From the NCBI RefSeq assembly GCF_014205295.1, contig NZ_JACHNF010000001.1, positions 1,426,001 to 1,490,000 of the forward strand: a stretch of DNA of 64,000 nucleotides. The letters run 5' to 3'. Made by a program: the position numbers and the translations under genes. Below the pieces are notes generated by a model. The model did not search any database. It was not told the origin of the DNA and saw only the letters and a list, made by a program, of their open reading frames with translations. The stretch comes from Kribbella solani (GTDB lineage Bacteria; Actinomycetota; Actinomycetes; Propionibacteriales; Kribbellaceae). Shown here piece by piece: positions 15,994 through 24,517 of the stretch (positions are counted from its first letter, which is position 1; the number at the start of each line of letters is the position of its first letter).

Positions 15994-17232
15994 ATGGCTG
16001 GGAACGTCGGTCGGCCGAGCGCGGCGGAGACCTCGGATGCGATTCTCGGTCTGATCCGTTCGATCGGTTCGGTGAGCCGTACGGAGCTCGCGACCTCTAC
16101 CGGCCTGACCGGCGCGACGATCACCCGGGTCGTACGGCAACTGCTCGATGCCGGCCTGATCGTCGAAGGCGGGCAGGCGGCCCGTTCGGCGCCGGGGAAA
16201 CCGCGGACCCTGTTGCGGATCAACGGCCGGGCACGCAGCGCCGTCGGCGTCTCGCTGGACTATCTGCGGACGAGCTACGTGCTGGTGGATCTGGACGGAA
16301 CGCTGATCGCTCGGCAAGTCAGCAAGGGGGCCGGGAGCAGGCGGCCGGCGGAGGTGACGGCGCAGCTCGTCGAGGAGGCCCACCGCCTGGTCGGCCAGGC
16401 CGGTATGGGCGGCAACGCGCTGCGCGGAATCGGAGTCGCGGTGGCCGGCCATCTGAACGTCCGCGAGCTGGCCTACCGGCTGAACCCACGGACGCATTAC
16501 TGGCGGCAGTACGACCTGGAGTCCGCGCTCCGATCGATGACGTCGGCACGGGTACTGGTCGAGAACGACTCGACCTGCGCCGCGGTAGGGGACTTCTGGC
16601 TGGGCCGGTATCCCGAGTCGACGAACTTCGCGACGGTGTACATGGCGACCGGTTTCGGTCTCGGGCTGATGATCGACGGCAAGCCGTACCGCGGCAGCTC
16701 GGCGCTGGCGGGGGAGATCAGTCACATGGTCGTCGACCCGTCCGGCCGGGAGTGCGCCTGCGGCCGGCGGGGTTGCCTGCACACCATCGCCGCGGCGGAG
16801 TCCCTGGTGGAACACGCGCTGGCCAACCCGGATCTGGTGTCTCGGCTCGGGCTGAAGGGCAGTCCGCGTTCGCTGCGGGCAGACTTCAACCGGCTCGCGA
16901 ACGCCGTACCCACCGACCCCGACGCGGCCGCCCTGATCCGAACCTCGGCGGAGGCCCTCGCGTCCGTCATGGTTTCGGTCACCAACCTCCTCGACCTGGA
17001 GCGCGTAACGCTGGCCGGACCGGGCTTCGCCGCCGCGGGTGACGTGTACGCGGACGTACTGCGGCACGAGTTCGAGAACCGCGCCTTGTCCCGTGGACGG
17101 CACCCGATCCACGTCGAACTGTCCACCCACGGCGACGATGTAGCGGCGCTCGGCGCCGCGAGTCTGGTACTCAGCTCGGGTGTTGCTCGATCCAGCGTTG
17201 GGCATCGGGGCGGAGGTCGTTCAGGCGGCTGA
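15994..17232 (+). CDS. ROK family transcriptional regulator
   Basis: The protein has 412 residues, with ATG preceded by a GGAGGGAG-like ribosome-binding site. An N-terminal winged helix (about residues 15-65, 'SRTELATSTGLTGATITRVV') is joined to a ROK sugar-kinase-like domain. The zinc motif Cys254-x-Cys256-x4-Cys261 ('CACGRRGCLH') is intact. Such proteins usually repress sugar uptake and catabolism genes and respond to a sugar or sugar phosphate. It faces the six-gene sugar operon that ends at 17171, and the two genes overlap tail to tail by 62 bp. The C-terminal Gly/Ser-rich tail lies wholly in that overlap. Confidence 0.93.
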   Translation: MAGNVGRPSAAETSDAILGLIRSIGSVSRTELATSTGLTGATITRVVRQLLDAGLIVEGGQAARSAPGKPRTLLRINGRARSAVGVSLDYLRTSYVLVDLDGTLIARQVSKGAGSRRPAEVTAQLVEEAHRLVGQAGMGGNALRGIGVAVAGHLNVRELAYRLNPRTHYWRQYDLESALRSMTSARVLVENDSTCAAVGDFWLGRYPESTNFATVYMATGFGLGLMIDGKPYRGSSALAGEISHMVVDPSGRECACGRRGCLHTIAAAESLVEHALANPDLVSRLGLKGSPRSLRADFNRLANAVPTDPDAAALIRTSAEALASVMVSVTNLLDLERVTLAGPGFAAAGDVYADVLRHEFENRALSRGRHPIHVELSTHGDDVAALGAASLVLSSGVARSSVGHRGGGRSGG

Positions 17233-18109
17233 GTAGCTCGGTCGGGAGGTTCGCCGCCAGGGACTGGATGAGTTGGTCGACTCGGGTGGGCTTGCTGATG
17301 CCGGCGACGGTGGCGGTGATGGCCGGGTTGTCGACCGAGTGCCGGAGCGCGGCGGTGGCCAGGTCGATGCCGTACTCCTGACATGCCTTGTCCATTTCGG
17401 CGACGGCGGCGAGCAGTGCGGCCGGGGCGTCCCGATAGGCGTACTTCGTCGCGCCCGCCGGGTTCGCGAGGATGCCGCCGCCGTACACGGCCGCGTTCAC
17501 CACCGCGATGCCGTCCGCGCGCGCCCGGTCGAAGATGCCCTGCGCCGAGTGGTCGACCAGGCTCCACCGGTTGTGAACCAGTAGCACCTCGAACCCACCA
17601 AGGTCCAGGTAGCGGGACAGTTCGCGGGTATCACCGCCGGCCAGCCCGACGTGCCCGATCTCGCCGTCGGCGCGCAGCTGCATCAGGGTGTCGACGGCGT
17701 CGCGCATGGTGTCGAAGTCGTGGAATTCCGGGTCGTGCAGATACACCAGTGGCAGGTCGTCCAGCCCGAGCCGTTCTTTGCTCTCGGCAACACTCGCGCG
17801 GACGCGGGCGCCGGAGTAGTCGCCGTCGCGGGCGTCGACCTTCGTGGCGACCAGGAAGTCGTCGGGCAGTCCGCCGTACTCGGCGATGGCCTGGCCGATC
17901 CGGGTCTCGCTGGCGCCGTCGCTGTAGCCGTTGGAGGTGTCGATCCAGCGGATCGGGCTGTCCAGGAGCCGGAGCACGACGTCGACTGCCTGCCGGACCG
18001 GCACGTCGTACCCGAAGACCGCCGGCATGCCGCCGATGCCGCTGCCGCCGGCGCAGACCGCGGTCACGGTCAGCCCGGTCGAGCCCAGCGGCCGCAAGAA
18101 GCCCGTCAT
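17171..18109 (-). CDS. Aldo/keto reductase, last gene of sugar operon
   Basis: The protein has 312 residues. The AKR catalytic tetrad is visible: Asp57 and Tyr62 ('IDTSNGYSDG'), Lys90 ('VATKVD') and His125 ('YLHDPEF'). It should reduce an aldehyde or ketone with NADPH, or oxidise a sugar such as L-fucose or D-arabinose as the related sugar dehydrogenases do. The start overlaps the stop of the beta-propeller gene by ATGA, so it belongs to the transport operon starting at 22389. The 3' end overlaps the ROK gene by 62 bp in the opposite direction. Confidence 0.92.
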   Translation of the reverse strand: MTGFLRPLGSTGLTVTAVCAGGSGIGGMPAVFGYDVPVRQAVDVVLRLLDSPIRWIDTSNGYSDGASETRIGQAIAEYGGLPDDFLVATKVDARDGDYSGARVRASVAESKERLGLDDLPLVYLHDPEFHDFDTMRDAVDTLMQLRADGEIGHVGLAGGDTRELSRYLDLGGFEVLLVHNRWSLVDHSAQGIFDRARADGIAVVNAAVYGGGILANPAGATKYAYRDAPAALLAAVAEMDKACQEYGIDLATAALRHSVDNPAITATVAGISKPTRVDQLIQSLAANLPTELLSRLNDLRPDAQRWIEQHPS

Positions 18110-18978
18110 GAGGCGACTGGGTAGGAGACGAAGGCGAACCGCTCGTTGTCCGGCGACCAGCTGTTCACGTTGATGGTGCCCTGACCGCCGAAGAGCGGAT
18201 AACGCTGCAGCGGCACCGACCAGTCGGCCGTCGCCACTACCCGTACTTCGACGTCGAGATCGGCCGGATGCCCGAGCGTACCGGCCGGGAAGGAGATGTA
18301 CGTCGCGTGCCGCGCGTCCGGCGCGACGTGCGGGAACCAATCGACGGTGTCGCTGGTGACGAGCCGCTTGGTCGTACCGCCGGAGTCCGCGATCCGCGCC
18401 AGCTGGGCGTGCCCTGGCGTACTGGTGAAGGTCTCGGTGTTGAAGTAGATCCACTTCCCGTCCGCGGACCACTCCGGCCCGTCGAGGTGACCGGCGCCGG
18501 TGTCGACGATGGTCGGCGATCCGTTCGGCGCGATGATCGCGAGGCGGCCCGGTTCGGCGAACGTGCTGATCTCGACGTACGCCAGCCGCTGTCCGTCCGG
18601 CGCGACCCCGTGCAGGAAGTGCCACTTGCCGTCGTCGGGCGTGACCCGCTGGACGGCGCCGCCGGTGAGCGCGCCGCGGTAGATGTGGCCGTCCATGGCG
18701 GAGAGGTAGATGTGCTCGCCGTCGGGGTCGAGGACGTGGTCGTTGTTGATATCGGGCAGGTCGTCGTACTCGATCCGGCTGAGGCCGGGGGTGGCGACGT
18801 CGAGGCGCCAGAGGGCGCCGTTCCCGTTGACCAGGAGCGCGGAGCCGTCGAGCGACCAGTTCGGCGCCTCGATCAGTAGGTCGGAGGTCTCGAAGAGGAG
18901 CTCCGGCTCGGTCCGGCCGGGGCCGCCGATCCAGACCTGGGACCGTTGTCCGGTGGCGAGGGTGCGGTAGTTCGGCAC
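18106..18978 (-). CDS. TolB-like beta-propeller protein
   Basis: The protein has 290 residues starting at GTG. WD40-like/PD40 blades repeat through it, for example 'APNWSLDGSALLVN', 'GPEWSADGKWIYFN' and 'VNSWSPDNERFAFVS'. There is no signal peptide, so it is probably cytoplasmic. Similar propellers in sugar operons can be lyases (PL22 oligogalacturonide lyase has this fold), but that family is longer and I cannot identify its histidine metal ligands here, so a lyase role is only a possibility. It lies between a tautomerase gene (12 bp upstream) and the aldo/keto reductase (ATGA overlap) and is presumably cotranscribed. Confidence 0.78.
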   Translation of the reverse strand: MPNYRTLATGQRSQVWIGGPGRTEPELLFETSDLLIEAPNWSLDGSALLVNGNGALWRLDVATPGLSRIEYDDLPDINNDHVLDPDGEHIYLSAMDGHIYRGALTGGAVQRVTPDDGKWHFLHGVAPDGQRLAYVEISTFAEPGRLAIIAPNGSPTIVDTGAGHLDGPEWSADGKWIYFNTETFTSTPGHAQLARIADSGGTTKRLVTSDTVDWFPHVAPDARHATYISFPAGTLGHPADLDVEVRVVATADWSVPLQRYPLFGGQGTINVNSWSPDNERFAFVSYPVAS

Positions 18979-18990
18979 GTGCTCAGCCTT

Positions 18991-19356
18991 TCAGTTGACG
19001 GGCTCGGGGGCGTACCAGGTGGCGTGCTGGCCGACTTCGTTGATCACGAGCAGAAGGTTGTCACGCTTGATGCCGAGCGCGGACACCTCGTCGACAATAG
19101 CGGCCATCGTGGCCTGCTTCTGGGCGTCGCTGTAGCCCTTGCTGGCGACGAGTTCGATGAAGACGATGTCGTCGCGCTGCTGGTTCGGGAAGGTCGGCGA
19201 GTAGACGAGTTCGCCCGGCTCGTGCAGCCGGAAGATCTGGAACAGGTCGTCCGCGGGCATCTCGAAGCCGGTCACCATTCCGCGCAGGATGGCGGCGCTG
19301 ATGTCCGCCATTCGCGGCTCGAGGGAACGGTGCATGTCGATGCGTGCGTGGGGCAT
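18991..19356 (-). CDS. Tautomerase family protein
   Basis: The protein has 121 residues, beginning Met-Pro ('MPHARID'). Pro2 becomes the N-terminal proline that acts as catalytic base in 4-oxalocrotonate tautomerase/MIF-superfamily enzymes. The rest fits a tautomerase of the longer type with a beta-alpha-beta core ('YSDAQKQATMAAIVDEVSAL'). It would interconvert keto and enol forms, or isomerise an unsaturated sugar acid. Its place inside a sugar-uptake operon suggests a step in degrading the imported compound. It starts 10 bp after the second permease gene. Confidence 0.88.
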   Translation of the reverse strand: MPHARIDMHRSLEPRMADISAAILRGMVTGFEMPADDLFQIFRLHEPGELVYSPTFPNQQRDDIVFIELVASKGYSDAQKQATMAAIVDEVSALGIKRDNLLLVINEVGQHATWYAPEPVN

Positions 19357-19366
19357 GGAAGTCCTT

Positions 19367-20155
19367 TCACTTGAGTGCGCCGGCCGCGAGGCCGCGCTCG
19401 AAGAAACGCTGGAAGCTGATGTAGGCGATCACCACGGGTAGCGCGGTGAGCACCGCGGCGGCGAGTACCTTGGTCTGGTCGTTGTTGTACTTGCCGACGA
19501 AGTACTGCGGAACGAGCGTGATCGTCTGGTGCTCTGGTGTCTGCAGGAACAGCAGCGGGAACAAATAGCCGTTCCACGAGCTGATGAAGACGAGCACGAC
19601 GATCGCGGCGACGATCGGGCGCGTGAGCGGCACGATGATGTGCAGGAAGATCTTCCAGGTCACCGCGCCGTCCACCCGGGCGGCCTCGATGAGCTGGCTC
19701 GGAATGCCGTCCATGAAGTTGCGGGCGAGCAGCACGCCGAACGGGATCTGTAGCGCCGCCGCCGGGATGATGACGGCCCACAAGGTGTTGTAGGCGCCGG
19801 CCGCGGTGACCGTGGCGAACAGCGGCGCGAGCAGTACCACTTCCGGCAGCGTCAGCGCCGCGAGCAGCATCCAGAAGTAGATCTCCTTGCCGCGGATCGC
19901 CAGCTTCGAGAACCCGAAGGCCGACGTCAGCGTGCAGAGCAGTACGAGCGCGATGACGCCGACCGAGATCAGCGCGCTGTTCAGGAAGAACCGGGGGAGC
20001 AGGTCGAGGGACAGTACGGTCCGGTAGTTTCCCCAGCCGAGCCCGGCGAGCGATCCGCGCACCATCGCGACCAGCGGGAACACGAACGGTACGACGAGCA
20101 GCGTGAGGATCACCTGCGCGATGACGACGTGCCGGCGGAGCCGGAGGTCAAACAT
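19367..20155 (-). CDS. Carbohydrate ABC transporter permease (MalG type)
   Basis: The protein has 262 residues with about six membrane helices. The cytoplasmic EAA loop that docks onto the ATPase reads 'EAARVDGAVTWKIF', typical of carbohydrate uptake transporter family 1. The ATG at 20155 overlaps the end of the partner permease by 8 bp. It forms the channel with the MalF-type protein and receives substrate from the binding protein encoded upstream. No ATPase gene is in the operon, so a shared MsiK-like ATPase elsewhere is likely, as in Streptomyces. Confidence 0.94.
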   Translation of the reverse strand: MFDLRLRRHVVIAQVILTLLVVPFVFPLVAMVRGSLAGLGWGNYRTVLSLDLLPRFFLNSALISVGVIALVLLCTLTSAFGFSKLAIRGKEIYFWMLLAALTLPEVVLLAPLFATVTAAGAYNTLWAVIIPAAALQIPFGVLLARNFMDGIPSQLIEAARVDGAVTWKIFLHIIVPLTRPIVAAIVVLVFISSWNGYLFPLLFLQTPEHQTITLVPQYFVGKYNNDQTKVLAAAVLTALPVVIAYISFQRFFERGLAAGALK

Positions 20156-21041
20156 GCTTCTCCTTGCCTGCCGCGTTCAGAATGATCGCCATCGTGAGCG
20201 CGAGGACGAGCAGCACGATCGACAGCGCCGCGCCGTACCCGACCTGTCCGAGCGCCACGCTGACGCGATAGATCTGGGTGCCGAGGAACTCGGTGGAGTA
20301 CGTCGGTCCGCCCTGCGTGATCAGGAACGGGATGTCGAAGGTCTTGAGCGAGCCGATCGCGGTCAGGATCGCGATCGCCAGCGTCGTACCGCGGACGCCG
20401 GGCCAGACGATGCTGGTGATGACCCGGAGGCTGCCGGCACCGTCGAGCCGGGCCGCCTCCAGGACGTCGTCGTCGATCTGGCTGACGGCCGCGTAGTACA
20501 GCACGAACACGACGCCGGTGGACTGCCAGATCGCGACCGACGCCACGATCAGGAAGGCCGCCGTACCGTTGGCCAGCCAGGCGTAGTCGAAGCCGCTGAG
20601 GCCGAGCGCGCGCAGGATCTCGTTGAGCTGACCGTCCGGCGCGTAGATCTGCCGGAACACCGGTGCCGCGGTCGCCGGCGCGATCACGACCGGGATGAAG
20701 ATCAGGACCTTGTACACGCCGCGCAGCCGGACCCGGGAGTGCAGGATGACGGCGAAGGTCAGCCCGAGGAACACCTGCACCGAGAACGTCATCACGAAGA
20801 AGACCGCGGTGTGCGCGAGCGACCGCCGGACGATGGGATCGCTGATCAGCTGGCTGTAGTTGCGCAGTCCGACGAAGAGCCGTTCCGGACTCGCGCCGTC
20901 CCACTTCGTCATCGAGATGAAGCCGGTGTAGCCGATGCAGTAGTACAGCACGCCGACGGACAGGATCAGTGCCGGAACGATCCACGCGAACCCGGAGCTG
21001 CGCCGTGATCGCAGCATCTCAGCCCGAGACCGGGTTCGCAT
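20148..21041 (-). CDS. Carbohydrate ABC transporter permease (MalF type)
   Basis: The protein has 297 residues with six predicted helices and an EAA motif 'LEAARLDGAGSLRV'. It starts inside the end of the binding-protein gene (23-bp overlap), with AGAAGG upstream of ATG 21041; ATG 21017 just after the upstream stop is an alternative. With the MalG-type partner it makes the membrane pore of a sugar importer. The substrate cannot be deduced from the permease alone. Confidence 0.94.
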   Translation of the reverse strand: MRTRSRAEMLRSRRSSGFAWIVPALILSVGVLYYCIGYTGFISMTKWDGASPERLFVGLRNYSQLISDPIVRRSLAHTAVFFVMTFSVQVFLGLTFAVILHSRVRLRGVYKVLIFIPVVIAPATAAPVFRQIYAPDGQLNEILRALGLSGFDYAWLANGTAAFLIVASVAIWQSTGVVFVLYYAAVSQIDDDVLEAARLDGAGSLRVITSIVWPGVRGTTLAIAILTAIGSLKTFDIPFLITQGGPTYSTEFLGTQIYRVSVALGQVGYGAALSIVLLVLALTMAIILNAAGKEKHV

Positions 21042-22389
21042 CGAAGACCTTCTGTACGCTCGCCGCTGCCTGCTCCGGCGATTGCTTGTGGGTGAGCACG
21101 GCCTGGTTGGCGTCGAGCAGCGCCTGCACGTTGACGGCCGGCAGCAGCCCGGTACGCGACTCGGTGGTTTCGGCGGCCTGCTTGTAGAGGTCGACCAGGA
21201 GCGGCTTCTGTACCGTTGGGTTGACCAACTTGATCGAATCCCAGTCGGCGGTCACGCCCTTGAGCGTCGGCAGCGAGTCGACGTTGTTCGACACGGCCGC
21301 CTGGCCTTCCTTGCTCCCGCCCAGCCAGAGCGCGAAGGTGGTGGCGGCGTTGCGGACCTTCGACTTCGCGTTCACTGCCTGGGCCGCGTCCGGGTCGGCG
21401 AAGACCGTACTCGGGTTGCCCTTGCCTGCGACGTCCGGGAAGGCGATCGGGGCGATGGTGATCTTCGGGGTGTTCGCCGGTACGCCCGCTCCGGCGAGCG
21501 CGGCCTGCAGGCTGTCGACGGTCGCGTACTGGGCGTACCAGGAACCCATCTGGACCATCGGGACCTTGCCGGACAGGAACGCATTGTTCACGTCCGGGTA
21601 CTGCTGGATGCCGACCGCGCCGGGGTCGAGAATGCCGGCGCCCTCCAACTGGCCGAAGATCCGGTACGCCTCGACGATGCCGGGGTCGGTCCATTTGGCC
21701 TCGCCGTGTGCGGCCTTGAGGAACAGGCCGGGCTGCACGCTGTTCACGATGCTGTGGAACGTGTCGACGTCGAAGCCCGCGCCGGCGCCTTCCTTCAGGC
21801 AGCCGAGCCCGTTGGCCCGGAACGTCTTGCAGACCTGAGTCCATTCGGCGAGCGTCTTCGGCGGCTTCAGGTGGTACTTGTCGAACAGCCCCTGGTTGAT
21901 CCACATGTTGCCTGCGGCCACTTTCGCCCAGGGGAACGCGGCCAGCTTGCCGTCCTTGCTGAACGCCTTGGTGCTCTGCTCGTCGACCTTCGACTGCCAG
22001 TCCTTGCCGAGCAGTTCCTCGGTCTTCGGCGTCAGATCGAGCGCGTACGAGGCGAAGACGCCGACCGCGCCGGTCGTACCGCTGGCCGAGACGGTGAAGA
22101 CGTCCGGCCCGTCCTCGGAGGCGAGCGCGGGCCGCAGTACGGCGGTGTAGTCGTTGTTCGGGACCTTCTTGTAGATCACCTTGATGTTCGGGTACTGCCG
22201 GTTGAACGCGGCGATCTCCCGCTCGGCGAGATCGTTGTCCGGGGTCCAGCTCCACCAGTGCACGGTGCCTTCGTTGGCCGGACCACCGTCGCCGGCGGCC
22301 TTCGAATTGCCCGCGCAGCCCGCGAGCACGAGTGCCGGAACGCCTGCCAGCGCAAGGATTCGGGCGATGAGTGAGTGACGGCGCACCAC
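21019..22389 (-). CDS. ABC transporter sugar-binding lipoprotein (family 1)
   Basis: The protein has 456 residues, starting at GTG 22389, seven bases after GGAGG. A longer reading in frame lacks a ribosome-binding site and would put the signal peptide in the wrong place. The signal peptide ends at a lipobox 'VLAGC' (Cys25). The body has the family 1 (MalE-like) solute-binding pattern, including 'VHWWSWTPDNDL' near the N-terminus. It captures a sugar or oligosaccharide outside the membrane for the two permeases. It is the first gene of the six-gene operon, and its promoter region contains ROK-type operator sequence. Confidence 0.94.
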   Translation of the reverse strand: MVRRHSLIARILALAGVPALVLAGCAGNSKAAGDGGPANEGTVHWWSWTPDNDLAEREIAAFNRQYPNIKVIYKKVPNNDYTAVLRPALASEDGPDVFTVSASGTTGAVGVFASYALDLTPKTEELLGKDWQSKVDEQSTKAFSKDGKLAAFPWAKVAAGNMWINQGLFDKYHLKPPKTLAEWTQVCKTFRANGLGCLKEGAGAGFDVDTFHSIVNSVQPGLFLKAAHGEAKWTDPGIVEAYRIFGQLEGAGILDPGAVGIQQYPDVNNAFLSGKVPMVQMGSWYAQYATVDSLQAALAGAGVPANTPKITIAPIAFPDVAGKGNPSTVFADPDAAQAVNAKSKVRNAATTFALWLGGSKEGQAAVSNNVDSLPTLKGVTADWDSIKLVNPTVQKPLLVDLYKQAAETTESRTGLLPAVNVQALLDANQAVLTHKQSPEQAAASVQKVFDANPVSG

Positions 22390-22451
22390 GGTCGGACCTC
22401 CCTGGATCTTGAACCCTGCTGTTTCGAGGAGCGTAGGATCGATCCGGGAAC

Positions 22452-22481
22452 TTAGCAATAGTAGGTTGCGAAAGTTATTAT
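22452..22481 (+). promoter_or_regulatory. Promoter of second ROK gene with overlapping ROK-type operator
   Basis: TTAGCA (22452-22457) and TATTAT (22476-22481), 18 bp apart, form a reasonable -35/-10 pair reading towards the ROK gene at 22549. Between them lies GTAGGTTGCGAAAGT (22461-22475), sharing the half-site GTAGGTT with the site before the other ROK gene. The complementary strand carries TACTAT, a possible -10 for the divergent sugar operon. A bound ROK protein could repress both directions. Confidence 0.5.
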
Positions 22482-22548
22482 GAGTTCGCCGCTGGTGACG
22501 AGTAGCGGACAATGAGGGACGAGATCCGGACGACAGGGAGGTTCGACG

Positions 22549-23754
22549 GTGGCGCGCAGTCCGTTCAGAGGTGGGACGGCGGTGGAGACGGTAGGAGCGA
22601 TCCTGGATCTGATCCGCTCCGGCGGCACCGTCAGCCGGACCGAGCTGATCGAGCAGACCGGGCTGACCGGCGCGTCGATCACGAAGATCGTTCGGCAGTT
22701 GCTGGACGACGGTCTGGTCGTCGAGACCGGCTCGGGTGACTCGACCGGCGGCAAACGCCCGACGCTGCTCCAGCTGAACCCCGCTGCCCGGGTGGCGATC
22801 GGTGTTTCACTGGACGAGGACCGGGTCACGTACCTCGCGGTGAACCTGGGCGGGCAGGTGGTCGCCCGAAGCTCGTCCAAGGGCACCGGAAGCCGGAAGC
22901 CTTCGGAGGTGGCGCCGCGGATGGGGGAGGAGATCGCCGCGTTCGTGGAGTCGTTGGAGCTGGACGCGGTGGTCGGGATCGGCGTGGGGATTCCCGGCCG
23001 GCGGGACACCGCGTGGTTCGACGCGACCGCCTGGGAGCACCGCGCGCTCGAGGACGCGCTGATGCAGGCCACCGGCCGGAAGGTGATGGTGGAGAACGAC
23101 TCGACCTGCGCGGCGATCGGCGAGTACTGGGTCGGGCGGATGGCTTCGACCGACGACTTCGCGACGGTGTACATGGCCAGTGGGTTCGGGTTCGGGCTGA
23201 TGATCCAGGGCCAGACCTATCGTGGCTCCGCTGCCAACGCGGGCGAGCTCGGCCACGTGCTGGTCGACTCGCACGGCGAGCCGTGTATCTGCGGGCGGCG
23301 CGGCTGCCTGCATGCGATGGGCGGCATGGTCCGCATCGTCCAGCTCGCCCTGCTGGACGAGGATCTGGCGACGGAGCTGCGGCTCCGCGGGACCGCCCGG
23401 ACGACACATGCGGACTTCGATCGGATCGCCCGGGCCGCGGTGAAGGGTGACGATCGGGCCGGCGCCTTGATCAGGCAGTCGGCGCGGTACCTGGCCTCGG
23501 CCGTTGTGTCGGTCAACAATGTTCTGGACCTGGATCAGCTGATCCTGGCCGGTCCGGGTTTCAGCCTGGTCGGCGAGATCTATGCCGAGGCGGTTTCGGA
23601 ACGCCTGTCCCAGGACAGTTGGTCGCGCACGGCGACGACCGTACGCGTCGGCCTGTCAGGCCTCGGTAACGACGTCGCCGCGATCGGCGCCGCGACCCTC
23701 GTCATGCACTCCGAGCTGACCCTCCAGAATCGCCCGCGCCGGAATCGGGACTAG
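22549..23754 (+). CDS. ROK family transcriptional regulator
   Basis: The protein has 401 residues; the GTG start follows GGGAGG. An N-terminal winged helix ('SRTELIEQTGLTGASITKIV') precedes the ROK domain with zinc motif 'CICGRRGCLH' near residue 246. It is clearly similar along its length to the ROK protein at 15994, for example sharing 'VENDSTCAA' and 'FATVYMA'. It is divergent from the sugar-binding protein gene and is the likely direct regulator of the six-gene operon. The 3' end overlaps the convergent hydrolase gene by 53 bp. Confidence 0.94.
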   Translation: MARSPFRGGTAVETVGAILDLIRSGGTVSRTELIEQTGLTGASITKIVRQLLDDGLVVETGSGDSTGGKRPTLLQLNPAARVAIGVSLDEDRVTYLAVNLGGQVVARSSSKGTGSRKPSEVAPRMGEEIAAFVESLELDAVVGIGVGIPGRRDTAWFDATAWEHRALEDALMQATGRKVMVENDSTCAAIGEYWVGRMASTDDFATVYMASGFGFGLMIQGQTYRGSAANAGELGHVLVDSHGEPCICGRRGCLHAMGGMVRIVQLALLDEDLATELRLRGTARTTHADFDRIARAAVKGDDRAGALIRQSARYLASAVVSVNNVLDLDQLILAGPGFSLVGEIYAEAVSERLSQDSWSRTATTVRVGLSGLGNDVAAIGAATLVMHSELTLQNRPRRNRD

Positions 23755-24436
23755 CCGCGTAGCCGTCGAGGAGCTCGGCCAGCTCGGTCGGGCGGCTGAG
23801 TGAGACGCAGTGGCTGGCGGCGATCTCGTTGGGAGTGACGCCAAGGCGCTCGATCGCGAGTTTGCGCAGGAAGTCCGGCGGGAAGCAGCGGTCCTCGGTG
23901 CACAGCACGAACCTGGTCGGGATGTCCGGCCAGGCCCGCATCGGCCACGGCTCGGTGCGCCCGGCCGGCGACGGGTGTTCCCGCGACCGGCGCATCGCTT
24001 CGTCGGCGAGTTCGCGGGGTACGTCGTGGAGGAAGCCGACGTACGGATCGTCGCTTCCGGTCAGACCGCCGTCGAGTGCTGCCTGTGCTTTCACCGCCTC
24101 GGTGTAGCCGGTGTTGCGTCCCCAGTCCGCCGGTGACTCACCGGGCGCGGGGATCATCGCGGCCACGAGTACCAGTTGCTTGGCCGCGAGGCGATCGGCG
24201 ACCATCGGCGCGGTGTACCCGCCGAACGAATGCCCGACGACGATCACGTCATTCTGGTTGCCGACGGCCTCGATTACCGCGTCGGCGTAGTCGGTGAAGG
24301 TGGCGGACTCGTCGCCCGGCAGATCCGGGGTCAGCACCTCGTGACCCCGGCCCCGGAGCTCGTCGGCCACCAGGTGCCAGGACCATCCGACGTCGCCGCC
24401 GCCGTGGATCAACACATACGTACTTTTGCTGGTCAT
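23702..24436 (-). CDS. Alpha/beta hydrolase
   Basis: The protein has 244 residues. The oxyanion 'LIHGGGDVGWSW' and nucleophile elbow 'GHSFGG' are clear; the catalytic acid is probably in 'TEDRCFP' and the histidine in 'AASHCVSLSRP'. It is similar to esterase-like hydrolases of the salicylate esterase/SABP2 group. It is divergent from a LysR regulator at 24518, with a candidate LysR site in between, so it is the likely target of that regulator. The substrate is unknown. The 3' end overlaps the ROK gene by 53 bp tail to tail. Confidence 0.9.
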   Translation of the reverse strand: MTSKSTYVLIHGGGDVGWSWHLVADELRGRGHEVLTPDLPGDESATFTDYADAVIEAVGNQNDVIVVGHSFGGYTAPMVADRLAAKQLVLVAAMIPAPGESPADWGRNTGYTEAVKAQAALDGGLTGSDDPYVGFLHDVPRELADEAMRRSREHPSPAGRTEPWPMRAWPDIPTRFVLCTEDRCFPPDFLRKLAIERLGVTPNEIAASHCVSLSRPTELAELLDGYAASPDSGAGDSGGSARSA

Positions 24437-24474
24437 GGCTCAACCCTAAGGCGACGCTTGAATCACGAAAAGCG

Positions 24475-24511
24475 ATGATTCACGATCATTTCGATCGCCG
24501 ATGCTTATGAT
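24475..24511. promoter_or_regulatory. LysR-type box and -10 element between hydrolase and LysR genes
   Basis: ATGAT-TCACG-ATCAT (24475-24489) is a perfect inverted repeat containing a T-N11-A core, the usual LysR-type binding motif. TATGAT at 24506-24511 is a strong -10 box whose start point would fall at the ATG at 24518, where no Shine-Dalgarno is present, so the LysR mRNA is probably leaderless. Confidence 0.6.
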
Positions 24512-24517
24512 GTGTGG

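Noticed and set aside
18106..18978. Calling the beta-propeller a PL22 oligogalacturonide lyase
   Set aside because: It is about 100 residues shorter than that family as I know it, and the metal-binding histidines cannot be placed, so only a general propeller call is made.
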